In this document: piece after piece, positions 7,684 through 15,306 of the stretch
Numbering within the stretch: position 1 is the first letter of the stretch
How the letters are laid out: each line of letters starts with the position of its first letter
Assembly (NCBI RefSeq): GCF_022524485.1
Contig: NZ_JAKXMK010000008.1
Span: 186,001-250,000, forward strand
DNA length: 64,000 bases
Reading direction: 5' to 3'
From: Pseudonocardia alaniniphila
GTDB lineage: Bacteria; Actinomycetota; Actinomycetes; Mycobacteriales; Pseudonocardiaceae
The notes under the pieces: generated by a model
Database searches by the model: none
What the model was told of the DNA's origin: nothing
The model's input: the letters and a program-made list of their open reading frames with translations, nothing else
Made by a program: the position numbers and the translations under genes

Positions 7684-9126
7684 GTGGAGCACGTCGCCCG
7701 TGGCCGGAACTACATCGACGGCCGCTGGGAGGAGGGCGACGGCACGACGCTGGAGGTGCACGACCCCGCCACGGGAGACGTCGTCGCCCGCGTGCCCGAC
7801 TCCACCGAGCAGGACGTCGACCGAGCCGTCATCGCCGCGAGGCGCGCGTGGAACAGCTGGCGCTGGGTCAACCCGACGGTGCGGGCCGGCTACCTGCACG
7901 CCGCGGGCGACTCTCTCGCCGCCGCGAAGGTCCAGGTGGCGGCGGCCATCACCCGGGAGATGGGCAAGCCGATCCCCGAGGCCACCGGCGAGGTGGAGAA
8001 GCTCGCGAAGACCTTCCACTTCTACGCCGAGGAGGCCACGCGGATCACCGGCGCCACCCTGCCGAACGAGGAGGAGGGGTTCACGAGCCTGGTCGAGAAG
8101 GAGCCGATCGGGGTCGTCGCGGCCATCACGCCGTGGAACTACCCGGTGGAGCTCATCGGCTGGAAGCTGTGCGCAGCGCTCGCCGCGGGCTGCACGATCG
8201 TGGTGAAGCCCTCGGAGTACACGCCGTCGGCGGCGATCGAGGTGTTCCGCAGTCTGGAGGCGGCGAAGCTGCCGGCCGGTGTGGCCAACCTCGTCACCGG
8301 CGCCGGCGGGACCGGACGGGCGCTCGTGGCCCATCCGGCGATCAGCAAGGTGGCGTTCACCGGTTCCGGGGCCACCGGGGAAGCGATCTTCAAGACCGTC
8401 TCCGGGGTGAAGCCGCTGTCCATGGAGCTGGGCGGCAACTGCCCGCTCATCGTCACGGCACGGGCCGACATCGACCAGGCGGTCACCGGGGCTCTGCGGC
8501 GTTCCTTCCGCAACGCCGGGCAGATCTGCATCGCCATCAACCGCGCCTACGTGCACGCCGACCTCTACGAGGAGTTCGTGCAGCGGCTCGCCAAGGCGGC
8601 AGCGGGCCTGGTGGTGGGGGACGGCCTGCGCGAGGACAACGTCGACGTCGGCCCCGTCACCAACGTCGAGATCCTCGAGAGATGCGAGCGGCACGTCGCC
8701 GACGCCCGGTCGAAGGGGGCACGGGTGCTGGTGGGCGGGGCCCGTCCCGCCGACCGGTCCGTCGGCAACTACTACCTGCCGACCGTGCTGGCCGACTGCA
8801 CGCAGGACATGCTGGTGATGCACGAGGAGACCTTCGGCCCCGTCATCGGGGTGAGCCCGTACGACGACCTCGAATCCGCGATCGAGCTGGCCAACAGCAC
8901 CCCCGCCGGTCTCGCGGCCTACGTGTACTCCGAGGACCTGGGCGAGGTCTTCGGCCTCGGCCGCCGCCTGGACTTCGGCAGCGTCGCGGTGAACAACGTC
9001 GACGCGGGCACGATCAACGCCCCCTACGGCGGGCGCAAGGGCAGTGGCTTCGGCTACGAGCACGGCCGGGAGGGCATGGAGGGATACCTCCAGATGAAGC
9101 ACGTGCGGGTCCGTCACCGCAGCTGA
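7684..9126 (+). CDS. NAD(P)-dependent aldehyde dehydrogenase
   Basis: This 480-aa ALDH superfamily enzyme would oxidise an aldehyde to a carboxylate. Motifs seen: PWNYPVELIGWKLCAALAAG (coenzyme side), FTGSGATG (Rossmann loop), the general-base Glu in SMELGG, the catalytic Cys in RNAGQICIA, and EETFGPV. The start is GTG 7684 with AGGAG about 10 nt upstream. It heads a three-gene run with a xylulokinase-like kinase 57 bp downstream and then ribose-5-phosphate isomerase A, so its substrate is probably a sugar- or polyol-derived aldehyde. That is inference. Confidence 0.92.
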   Translation: MEHVARGRNYIDGRWEEGDGTTLEVHDPATGDVVARVPDSTEQDVDRAVIAARRAWNSWRWVNPTVRAGYLHAAGDSLAAAKVQVAAAITREMGKPIPEATGEVEKLAKTFHFYAEEATRITGATLPNEEEGFTSLVEKEPIGVVAAITPWNYPVELIGWKLCAALAAGCTIVVKPSEYTPSAAIEVFRSLEAAKLPAGVANLVTGAGGTGRALVAHPAISKVAFTGSGATGEAIFKTVSGVKPLSMELGGNCPLIVTARADIDQAVTGALRRSFRNAGQICIAINRAYVHADLYEEFVQRLAKAAAGLVVGDGLREDNVDVGPVTNVEILERCERHVADARSKGARVLVGGARPADRSVGNYYLPTVLADCTQDMLVMHEETFGPVIGVSPYDDLESAIELANSTPAGLAAYVYSEDLGEVFGLGRRLDFGSVAVNNVDAGTINAPYGGRKGSGFGYEHGREGMEGYLQMKHVRVRHRS

Positions 9127-9183
9127 CACCCACCGGACACCGGGAGCGGCTCGACGGCGAGCCGCCGGACCAGGGAGAGACGC

Positions 9184-10698
9184 ATGACGACGTGTTTCAT
9201 CGGGATCGATCTCGGAACGTCCGCCTGCAAGGTGCTCGCCCTCGACACGAGCGGGCAGGTCCTCGCCACCAGCATGCGCGACTACCCGGTCGTGACGACC
9301 CGGCCCGGATGGGCGGAGCAGGACCCGGCATTGTGGTGGAAGGCCACCGACGACGCGGTCCAGGATCTGGTGGGGCGGCTGCCGTCCGGCGCGTCCGTGC
9401 GCGGGTTCGGCCTGAGCGGGCAGATGCACGGCCTCACCGCTCTCGACGAGGAGCGCCAGGTGATCCGCTCGGCCATCCTGTGGAACGACCAGCGGGCGGC
9501 GCCGCAGTGCGCGGAGATCACCGAGCGGGCCGGCGGGTTGCCAGGCCTGCTGGACCTGGTGCAGAACCGCATGCTGCCGGGGTTCACCGCCGGCAAGATC
9601 CTCTGGCTCCGCCAGCACGAGCCGACGTCGTTCAAGGGCATGCGGCACCTGCTCAACCCCAAGGACTTCATCCGCCTCCAGATGACCGGTGAGCTCGTTA
9701 CGGAGGTCTCCGACGCGTCCGGCACCGGCCTGTTCGACGTCCGCGAGCGCCGCTGGAGCAGCGACCTGTTGCGACTGCTGGACATCCCGGAGGACCTCAT
9801 GCCGCCGGTCGTCGAGTCGCCCGAGGCCACCGGCACGCTGTTGCCCGAGGTGGCGCAGCGCTGGGGCCTGCCCGCGTCGACGCCGGTGTTCGGCGGTGGC
9901 GGGGACGCGGTCATCCAGACCACCGCGATGGGCATCATCGACGACGGCGCCATCGGCATCACGCTCGGCACGGCGGGCATCGTGGCGGGCGCGAGCGGCT
10001 CCTGCCCCGACGACATCGACGGCACCCTGCAGATCTCCTGCGGGAACGCCCCGGACCGCTGGCACGTGATGGGCGTGTCCCTGGTGGCCGGTGGCGCCTT
10101 CCAGTGGCTGCGGGACATGCTGCGCACGCTGGTCGGGCCGCAGCTGCAGTACAGCAGCCTCGTGGAGCTGGCCCGGCAGGCACCACCGGGGTCCGAGGAC
10201 CTGCTCTTCCTCCCCTACCTGCTCGGTGAGCGCTGCCCGCACGTGGCGCCCGACGCACGCGGCAGCTGGGTGGGCCTCACCCCGATGCACTCGGCCGCCC
10301 ACCTCTCCCGCAGCGTGCTGGAGGGTGTGCTGCTCAACCTGCGCCAGATCGTGGAGGTGTGCGAGTCCACGGGCCTGGACTGCACGCAGGTGCGGGTGTC
10401 GGGTGGGGTCACGGTCGAGCCGTTGTGGATGCAGATGCTGTCCGACGTGCTGAACCGGGAGGTCGTCACGGTCACGGGTGCGGCCGAGGGCGGCGCATAC
10501 GGAGCCGCGCTGGTGGCCGGTGTCGGCACGGGTGACCTCGGAACGCTCGCCGACGCGGCGGGCCTCGTGCGGGAGACCTCCCGCTTCACCCCCGACGCCG
10601 GCAACGCCGAGGTCTACGAGCGGCTGTTCACCGTGCACCGCGGCCTCTACCGCACGTTGGAACCCACCTTCGCCCAGCTCGCGGACGCCCAGCGATGA
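9184..10698 (+). CDS. FGGY-family carbohydrate kinase, xylulokinase-like
   Basis: This 504-aa sugar kinase carries the N-terminal phosphate-1 motif GIDLGTSACKVLALD, the xylulokinase hallmark LSGQMHGL, WNDQRAAPQC, the FGGGGDAV segment and the C-terminal adenosine motif VSGGVTVEPLW. This pattern fits xylulokinases, phosphorylating D-xylulose or a related ketose. ATG 9184 has AGGGAGAG 4-5 nt upstream. No xylose isomerase or transporter is next to it. The partners are an aldehyde dehydrogenase and RpiA, so a pentulose or tetrulose arising from another route may be the real substrate. The gene ends inside a 17-bp tandem repeat. Confidence 0.9.
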   Translation: MTTCFIGIDLGTSACKVLALDTSGQVLATSMRDYPVVTTRPGWAEQDPALWWKATDDAVQDLVGRLPSGASVRGFGLSGQMHGLTALDEERQVIRSAILWNDQRAAPQCAEITERAGGLPGLLDLVQNRMLPGFTAGKILWLRQHEPTSFKGMRHLLNPKDFIRLQMTGELVTEVSDASGTGLFDVRERRWSSDLLRLLDIPEDLMPPVVESPEATGTLLPEVAQRWGLPASTPVFGGGGDAVIQTTAMGIIDDGAIGITLGTAGIVAGASGSCPDDIDGTLQISCGNAPDRWHVMGVSLVAGGAFQWLRDMLRTLVGPQLQYSSLVELARQAPPGSEDLLFLPYLLGERCPHVAPDARGSWVGLTPMHSAAHLSRSVLEGVLLNLRQIVEVCESTGLDCTQVRVSGGVTVEPLWMQMLSDVLNREVVTVTGAAEGGAYGAALVAGVGTGDLGTLADAAGLVRETSRFTPDAGNAEVYERLFTVHRGLYRTLEPTFAQLADAQR

Positions 10699-10759
10699 CG
10701 GCGGTGCGGCGATGACGACGGTGCGGCGATGACGACGGTGCGGCGATGACGACGGTACG
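10692..10759 (+). repeat. Four tandem 17-bp repeats at the kinase-rpiA junction
   Basis: The unit GCGATGACGACGGTGCG occurs four times (10692, 10709, 10726, 10743), the first and last copies with one change each. The first unit contains the kinase stop TGA and the last contains the rpiA start ATG 10746. Each unit carries an ATGA. Because 17 is not a multiple of three, the four ATGs fall into three frames. Confidence 0.9.
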
Positions 10760-11471
10760 GCCACGCACCGAGCAGGATCGGGCCAAGGTCGCCGCCGGTG
10801 TGCACGCCCTGGACACCCAGGTCCGCAACGGGATGCTCCTCGGGCTCGGCTCCGGGACGACGTCCCACTGGTTCGTGCGCTCGCTCGCGGAGCGCGTGCA
10901 GGAGGGCCTGGACGTGGTGGGGGTGCCGACCTCGACCGCGACCCGGGACCTCGCGCTGGAGCTCGGCATCCGCCTCGCGGACCTGAACGACGTCCCCCCG
11001 CTCGACCTCACGATCGACGGCCCCGACGAGATCGACGGTGCCGGCAACATGATCAAGGGCGGTGGGGCCTGCCTGCTCTGGGAGAAGGTGGTGGCGCGGG
11101 CGTCGCACCGGATGGTCACCGTGCTCGACGACACCAAGATCGTCGCCACGCTGGGTCGGTTCCCGCTGCCGGTGGAGGTGGTGCCGTTCGGCTGGGTCTC
11201 CACACGCCGGCACCTGGCCCGGCTCTTCGCCGACGCCGGTCTCGGCCAGGTGCGGATCACGAACCGCATGCGGGACGGCGAGCTGCTGGTGACCGACAGC
11301 GGCCACTACATCCTCGACGCCCATCTCGACGCGATTCCCGACGTCCCCGGGCTCGCCGCCGTGCTCAACCACATCCCGGGGGTGGTCGAGCACGGCCTCT
11401 TCGTGGGTATCGCGGACGCGATGGTGGTGGGTCACCCCGACGGGAGCGCGGAGGTCCGGACCTTCCGATAG
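10746..11471 (+). CDS. rpiA: Ribose-5-phosphate isomerase A
   Basis: This 241-aa protein interconverts ribose-5-phosphate and ribulose-5-phosphate, or a related aldose/ketose phosphate pair. The RpiA motifs are intact: LGLGSGTTS (phosphate loop, about residues 32-40), TIDGPDEID with the catalytic Asp (about 87-95), [11 protein letters not shown] (about 102-112) and the catalytic Glu in the latter. The start ATG 10746 lies in the fourth copy of a 17-bp repeat, 47 bp after the kinase stop. It may be a pathway-dedicated paralogue, since it is linked to the kinase and the aldehyde dehydrogenase. A hairpin follows the stop. Confidence 0.92.
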   Translation: MTTVRPRTEQDRAKVAAGVHALDTQVRNGMLLGLGSGTTSHWFVRSLAERVQEGLDVVGVPTSTATRDLALELGIRLADLNDVPPLDLTIDGPDEIDGAGNMIKGGGACLLWEKVVARASHRMVTVLDDTKIVATLGRFPLPVEVVPFGWVSTRRHLARLFADAGLGQVRITNRMRDGELLVTDSGHYILDAHLDAIPDVPGLAAVLNHIPGVVEHGLFVGIADAMVVGHPDGSAEVRTFR

Positions 11472-11479
11472 CCACACCG

Positions 11480-11517
11480 GAGCCTGCGCGCCCCGGTCCG
11501 CCGAGGTGCGCAGGCTC
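11480..11517 (+). terminator. Hairpin after rpiA
   Basis: Perfect 10-bp arms (GAGCCTGCGC / GCGCAGGCTC) with an 18-nt loop start 9 bp after the rpiA stop. There is no T tract. It marks the end of the ALDH-kinase-rpiA unit. Confidence 0.6.
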
Positions 11518-11605
11518 ACGGCGTGACGCTATCCATATGGTGGAACCGCGAGCGCAATGTACGGTCATTACTGCTGATCGTAGGTGCGGCCACAAGGGAG
11601 CCATC

Positions 11606-13036
11606 GTGTGGATGTCGGTCCTCACCAGGGAGCCGGCCCGCCCGGCCGGTTTGCGCGACCGGCCGAACGCCTGGCTGCTCGCCGTGGGCACCGTCTGCTT
11701 CGGCGCGTTCATGGGTCAGCTCGACGCGAGCATCGTCACCCTCACCTACGGGTCCCTCGGCGCAGAGTTCGACTCCTCTCTCGCCGGGGTTCAGTGGGTC
11801 TCCCTCGCCTACCTGCTGACGCTGGCCGCGCTGCTGATCCCGGTGGGCAGGCTGGCCGACGCCTACGGTCGCAAGCTGCTCTACCTCTACGGCTTCGTGG
11901 TGTTCACAGCGGCCTCCCTGGCCTGCGCGCTGGCGCCGGACCTCGGTTGGCTGATCGTGTTCCGCGTCGTGCAGGGCGTCGGGGCGGCTCTCCTCCAGGC
12001 CAACAGCGTTGCGCTGATCACCACGAGTGCTCCCCCGCACCGGCGGCGGGCCGGGCTGGGCATCCAGGCAGCCGCTCAGGCCCTCGGCCTCGCCCTCGGC
12101 CCGACGATCGGCGCACTGCTCGTCTCCAGCCTCGGCTGGCGGTGGGTGTTCGGCATCAACGTGCCGATCGGCGTGCTGGGTGTGGCCGCGGGAGTGTTCC
12201 TGCTCCCCCGCACGCGCGAGCGGAGCAGCGCCACCCGCTGGGACATGACCGGCCTCGCGCTGATGGTCACCGCCACCACCGCCGGTCTGCTCGGCCTGTC
12301 GACGCTGTCCGGCCTCGCGTTGCCGGATTGGGCGCCGGCGTGCCTGTTCGCCGTTGCGGCAGGTGCGGTGATCGGCATCCGTGCCCGTCGGGGACGGTCG
12401 AAAGCGCCGCTGGTCGATCCGCCGCTCCTGCGGTCGCGCACGGTCAGGGCTGGACTGGTCGGAGCGCTGGGCGGCTACCTGATCCTGTTCGGCCCGCTCG
12501 TCCTCGTCCCCGTGGCGCTCACCTCGGCCGGGGTCTCGGAACTGCAGGCCGGGCTCGTACTGACCGCACTTCCGGCCGGGTTCGCGCTCGCGGCCACCAC
12601 CGGCGAACGACTACTCCCGGCCACCTGGAACGACCGTCAACGGTGCCTTCTCGGCGCCCTGCTCATCGTCGTGGCGACCGGCCTGCTCACCGCCGCGCCC
12701 TTCACCGCGGAGTGGCTCGCGCCGCTGCTGGGCGTGCTCGGCATCGCGCTCGGCATCTTCACCCCGGCGAACAACAGCGTCGTCATGGGCTTCGTCCCGA
12801 CCCGGACCGCCGGCACGGGCGGCGGGCTCGTCAACATGGCCCGCAGCCTCGGCACGGCGCTCGGCGTCGCGTGCGTGACGCTCGCTCTGCACGCGCGGCC
12901 CGCCGACGGCACGTTCGACGGTCCGCGCACGGCGCTGCTCACGCTGACAGCAGTCGCGCTGGTCCTCTTGGTCTCCGCCCTGCTGATCCCCGTCACGAGT
13001 CCGGATCGGGCCCGAGGTCGCTCGCAGCCACACTGA
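11606..13036 (+). CDS. MFS transporter, DHA2 (14-TM drug exporter) type
   Basis: This 476-aa proton-driven exporter has many hydrophobic segments. Motif A is VGRLADAYGRKLLYLYG, motif B lies in the RVVQGVGAALLQANSVALI helix and motif C in QALGLALGPTIGALL. FMGQLDASIVTLTYGSLG in the first helix is typical of the DHA2 family (EmrB/QacA-like). GTG 11606 has AGGGAG 5 nt upstream; ATG 11612, two codons in, is an alternative. Its 3' end overlaps the convergent MgtC gene by 44 bp. The exported compound is unknown. Confidence 0.88.
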   Translation: MWMSVLTREPARPAGLRDRPNAWLLAVGTVCFGAFMGQLDASIVTLTYGSLGAEFDSSLAGVQWVSLAYLLTLAALLIPVGRLADAYGRKLLYLYGFVVFTAASLACALAPDLGWLIVFRVVQGVGAALLQANSVALITTSAPPHRRRAGLGIQAAAQALGLALGPTIGALLVSSLGWRWVFGINVPIGVLGVAAGVFLLPRTRERSSATRWDMTGLALMVTATTAGLLGLSTLSGLALPDWAPACLFAVAAGAVIGIRARRGRSKAPLVDPPLLRSRTVRAGLVGALGGYLILFGPLVLVPVALTSAGVSELQAGLVLTALPAGFALAATTGERLLPATWNDRQRCLLGALLIVVATGLLTAAPFTAEWLAPLLGVLGIALGIFTPANNSVVMGFVPTRTAGTGGGLVNMARSLGTALGVACVTLALHARPADGTFDGPRTALLTLTAVALVLLVSALLIPVTSPDRARGRSQPH

Positions 13037-13772
13037 GCACGCCGTAGAGGTTGTTGAGGTCCGAGATGAGCTCCTCGTGGTCGATCGAGCCCCTCAGCTC
13101 GAGCATCACCGACACCGGTCGGACGCCGGGCGCGTGTCGCGGACCGCCGTCGCCGCCGCTGTCGACCAGCGCGTCGACCGGCGCCGGCTCGACGCGGCGC
13201 GTCGTCAGCTCCACGACGGTCCATCCACGCTTGGTACAGGTGCTCACGATCTCCCGGAGCAGGCCGCGCCCGTCCTCGTAGGTCACCTGGACGAAGCGGC
13301 TCAGCTGCCGCCCGTCCGGCAGCCAGGAGGTCAGCCACGGGAAGGCGAAGACGACGATGAAGTAGCCGATGGTTGCCGCCCCCGCCAGCACCGGCAGGCC
13401 GGCGCCCGCTGCCATGCCGACAGCGGTGGTCACCCAGACGGCCGCGGCGGTCGTCAGGCCGCGCACGGCGTCACGGCGCACGAAGATCAGCCCGGCGCCG
13501 ATGAACCCGATACCGGACACGATCTGCGCTGCGACGCGGGACGGGTCGAGGACGACGTGGTCGCCCAGGACGTCGGTGAAGCCGTACTTGGAGACGAGCA
13601 TCATCAGAGCTGAGGCGAACCCGATCAGGGTGTGCGTCCGTAGGCCGGCGCTCTTGTTGCGCAGCTCCCGTTCCAGCCCGATCGCTGCCGACAGCACGAG
13701 CGCGATCGCGAGCTCCAGGATCTGCGTCCAGCCCTGACCGGTCGGCTCCCCGAGTTGTAGTGCGAGGCCCAC
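12993..13772 (-). CDS. MgtC/SapB-family membrane protein
   Basis: This 259-aa protein has an N-terminal MgtC membrane domain (about residues 8-145) containing LSAAIGLERELRNKSAGLRT, the signature with the conserved Glu-Arg and the LRTHTLIG loop, and VSGIGFIGAGLIF. A cytoplasmic ACT-like domain (about 165-255) follows. MgtC proteins are linked to magnesium limitation, ATP-synthase control and intracellular survival. GTG 13772 is chosen because GGGAGG sits 7 nt upstream; ATG 13787 lies before that site. Its 3' end overlaps the convergent exporter gene by 44 bp. Confidence 0.85.
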   Translation of the reverse strand: MGLALQLGEPTGQGWTQILELAIALVLSAAIGLERELRNKSAGLRTHTLIGFASALMMLVSKYGFTDVLGDHVVLDPSRVAAQIVSGIGFIGAGLIFVRRDAVRGLTTAAAVWVTTAVGMAAGAGLPVLAGAATIGYFIVVFAFPWLTSWLPDGRQLSRFVQVTYEDGRGLLREIVSTCTKRGWTVVELTTRRVEPAPVDALVDSGGDGGPRHAPGVRPVSVMLELRGSIDHEELISDLNNLYGVLSVAASDLGPDPDS

Positions 13773-13979
13773 GCCCACTCCTCCCATCCGTCGTCGTGTC
13801 ACGCGGCGGTACCCCGCGCCGACGCGGCGTCGTGAATGGTTGTTGTTCCGCCGACGGCGATGCCGGGGAGAGCGGCGGCAGGACAGCTGCGCCGGCCGCC
13901 GAACACCGCTCGTTCCTGACGAGCAGCGGACCACAGTACGCCGTGTCAGCGGCGGGCCCCCTCGCAACCTGTTGCGCCC

Positions 13980-13997
13980 ATACCCCCCAGGGGTGTA
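13980..13997 (+). promoter_or_regulatory. CsoR-like copper operator, site 1
   Basis: ATACCCC and GGGGTGT half-sites flank a short centre, matching the actinobacterial CsoR operator pattern of a C-run followed by a G-run in a TACCCC..GGGGTA palindrome (one mismatch). It lies 65 bp before copZ, in the promoter region of the copper operon. Confidence 0.65.
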
Positions 13998-14011
13998 AAC
14001 ATCAGGTGCGG

Positions 14012-14036
14012 ATACGGCACCCCCCTAGGGTATCCG
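14012..14036 (+). promoter_or_regulatory. CsoR-like copper operator, site 2
   Basis: ACCCCCCTAGGGTATCC is a second C-run/G-run site, with CCCTAGGG at its centre, about 32 bp downstream of site 1 and 26 bp before the copZ start. Two sites suggest cooperative copper-responsive repression. No csoR gene is in the window. Confidence 0.65.
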
Positions 14037-14061
14037 GAACTACTGGAGAGGCAGCAGCACG

Positions 14062-14271
14062 ATGAGCACGAGCACCTACACGGTCGTCGGGATGACCTGC
14101 GCGCACTGTGTCGCATCGGTGAGCGAGGAGATCGGTGAGATCAGCGGCGTCCGCGACGTCGCGGTCGACCTGCCCACCGGCGCCGTCACCGTCACGAGCG
14201 ACGACCCCGTCGACGACGCGGACGTGCGCGCCGCGGTCGAGGAGGCCGGCTACCAGCTCGCGGCCTCGTAG
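14062..14271 (+). CDS. copZ: Copper chaperone / HMA-domain protein (CopZ-like)
   Basis: This 69-aa single heavy-metal-associated domain has the Cu(I)-binding motif [11 protein letters not shown] at about residues 10-20 and the usual betaalphabetabetaalphabeta length. It would deliver Cu(I) to the P-type ATPase encoded two genes downstream. ATG 14062 follows GGAGAGG. It is the first gene after two CsoR-like operators, so copper induction is likely. Confidence 0.9.
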   Translation: MSTSTYTVVGMTCAHCVASVSEEIGEISGVRDVAVDLPTGAVTVTSDDPVDDADVRAAVEEAGYQLAAS

Positions 14272-14325
14272 GCCGCCATCCACCGCCCGGCCTCCGACGC
14301 GGCCGGGCCCGAGCAAGGACGGCAG

Positions 14326-15306
14326 ATGAACACTGCAGCGAGACTCTCCGTCTACGGCGCGGTGCTCGCCCTGCTCACCGCAGGCGCGTACGTCACCGGA
14401 TCCGCTGTCGGTCCCTTCTCCTCCGCCGCTCCCACCGTCACCACAGGTGCGGAGCCCGCGGAGATGTCCGGCGCCGAGGACGCCGGGCACGGGGACGACC
14501 ACAGCGGCGCTGTCACGGAGGTCGTCGACCAGCCTGCGGGGCTGGCGTCGAGCAGGGGCGGCTACACCCTCACGCCCACCACACCGACGCTCACCGCGGG
14601 AACCCCCACCGACTTCGCGTTCCACATCACCGGACCCGACGGCTCCCCGATCACCGCGTTCGACGAGGAGCACACCAAGCGGCTGCACCTGATCGTCGTG
14701 CGCCGCGACACCACCGCCTACCAGCACCTGCACCCCACGATGGACCCCGACGGGACGTGGCGGACATCGCTGACCGTGCCCGCGGGCGGCAGCTACCGGG
14801 TCTTCGCCGACTTCGTCCCCACCGGGGGTGCACCCACCACTCTCGGCGTCGACCTCTCGGCGGCGGGCGACTACGCACCCGCCACACACCCGACGAGCAC
14901 CACTGCGCAGGTCGACGGCTACGAGGTCCGTCTCGACGGCGACCTCACAGCGGGCCAGGCATCCCCTCTGACGCTCACGGTCACCCGCGACGGCGTCCCC
15001 GTCACGGACCTGGAGTCCTACCTGGGCGCCTACGGGCACCTCGTCGCGCTGCGCGCGGGCGACCTCGCGTACCTGCACGTGCACCCCGACGGGATCTCCA
15101 CGCCGGGGCCACAGATCCGGTTCATCGCCGAGGTTCCGTCGGCGGCGACGTACCGGCTGTTCCTCGACTTCCAGCACGCCGGAGTCGTGCGCACCGCCGA
15201 GTTCACCCTGCCCACCGCCACGGCCGCGGGTGGTGCATCCGCGCAACCCGCCGGGATCACCGAACAGCCGGGACACGGGCACGACGCACAGAACGGACAC
15301 CGGTGA
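14326..15306 (+). CDS. Membrane-anchored extracytoplasmic protein of the copper operon
   Basis: This 326-aa protein has an N-terminal membrane segment (about residues 9-28) acting as an uncleaved anchor or signal. An acidic His/Met-containing linker ([16 protein letters not shown]) follows, then two related beta-sandwich-like repeats with [10 protein letters not shown] and YLHVHPDG motifs. The C-terminal tail is His-rich ([10 protein letters not shown]). I recognise it as a type that recurs between copZ and copA in actinobacteria, but no function is established. The repeated HxH loops suggest copper binding outside the membrane, which is inference. AAGGA is 7 nt before ATG 14326, and its stop overlaps the ATPase start by 1 nt. 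Confidence 0.78.
   Translation: MNTAARLSVYGAVLALLTAGAYVTGSAVGPFSSAAPTVTTGAEPAEMSGAEDAGHGDDHSGAVTEVVDQPAGLASSRGGYTLTPTTPTLTAGTPTDFAFHITGPDGSPITAFDEEHTKRLHLIVVRRDTTAYQHLHPTMDPDGTWRTSLTVPAGGSYRVFADFVPTGGAPTTLGVDLSAAGDYAPATHPTSTTAQVDGYEVRLDGDLTAGQASPLTLTVTRDGVPVTDLESYLGAYGHLVALRAGDLAYLHVHPDGISTPGPQIRFIAEVPSAATYRLFLDFQHAGVVRTAEFTLPTATAAGGASAQPAGITEQPGHGHDAQNGHR

Noticed and set aside
7594..10764. A 1056-codon open frame on the - strand opposite the aldehyde dehydrogenase and kinase genes
   Set aside because: It is a G+C-driven antisense shadow: its translation has low-complexity Arg/His/Gly composition and no family features, while the + strand genes are motif-complete.
14757..15305. 183-codon N-terminal extension of the copper ATPase
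   Set aside because: It overlaps the well-supported His-rich protein in another frame, and the ATPase's HMA domain begins naturally just after ATG 15306.
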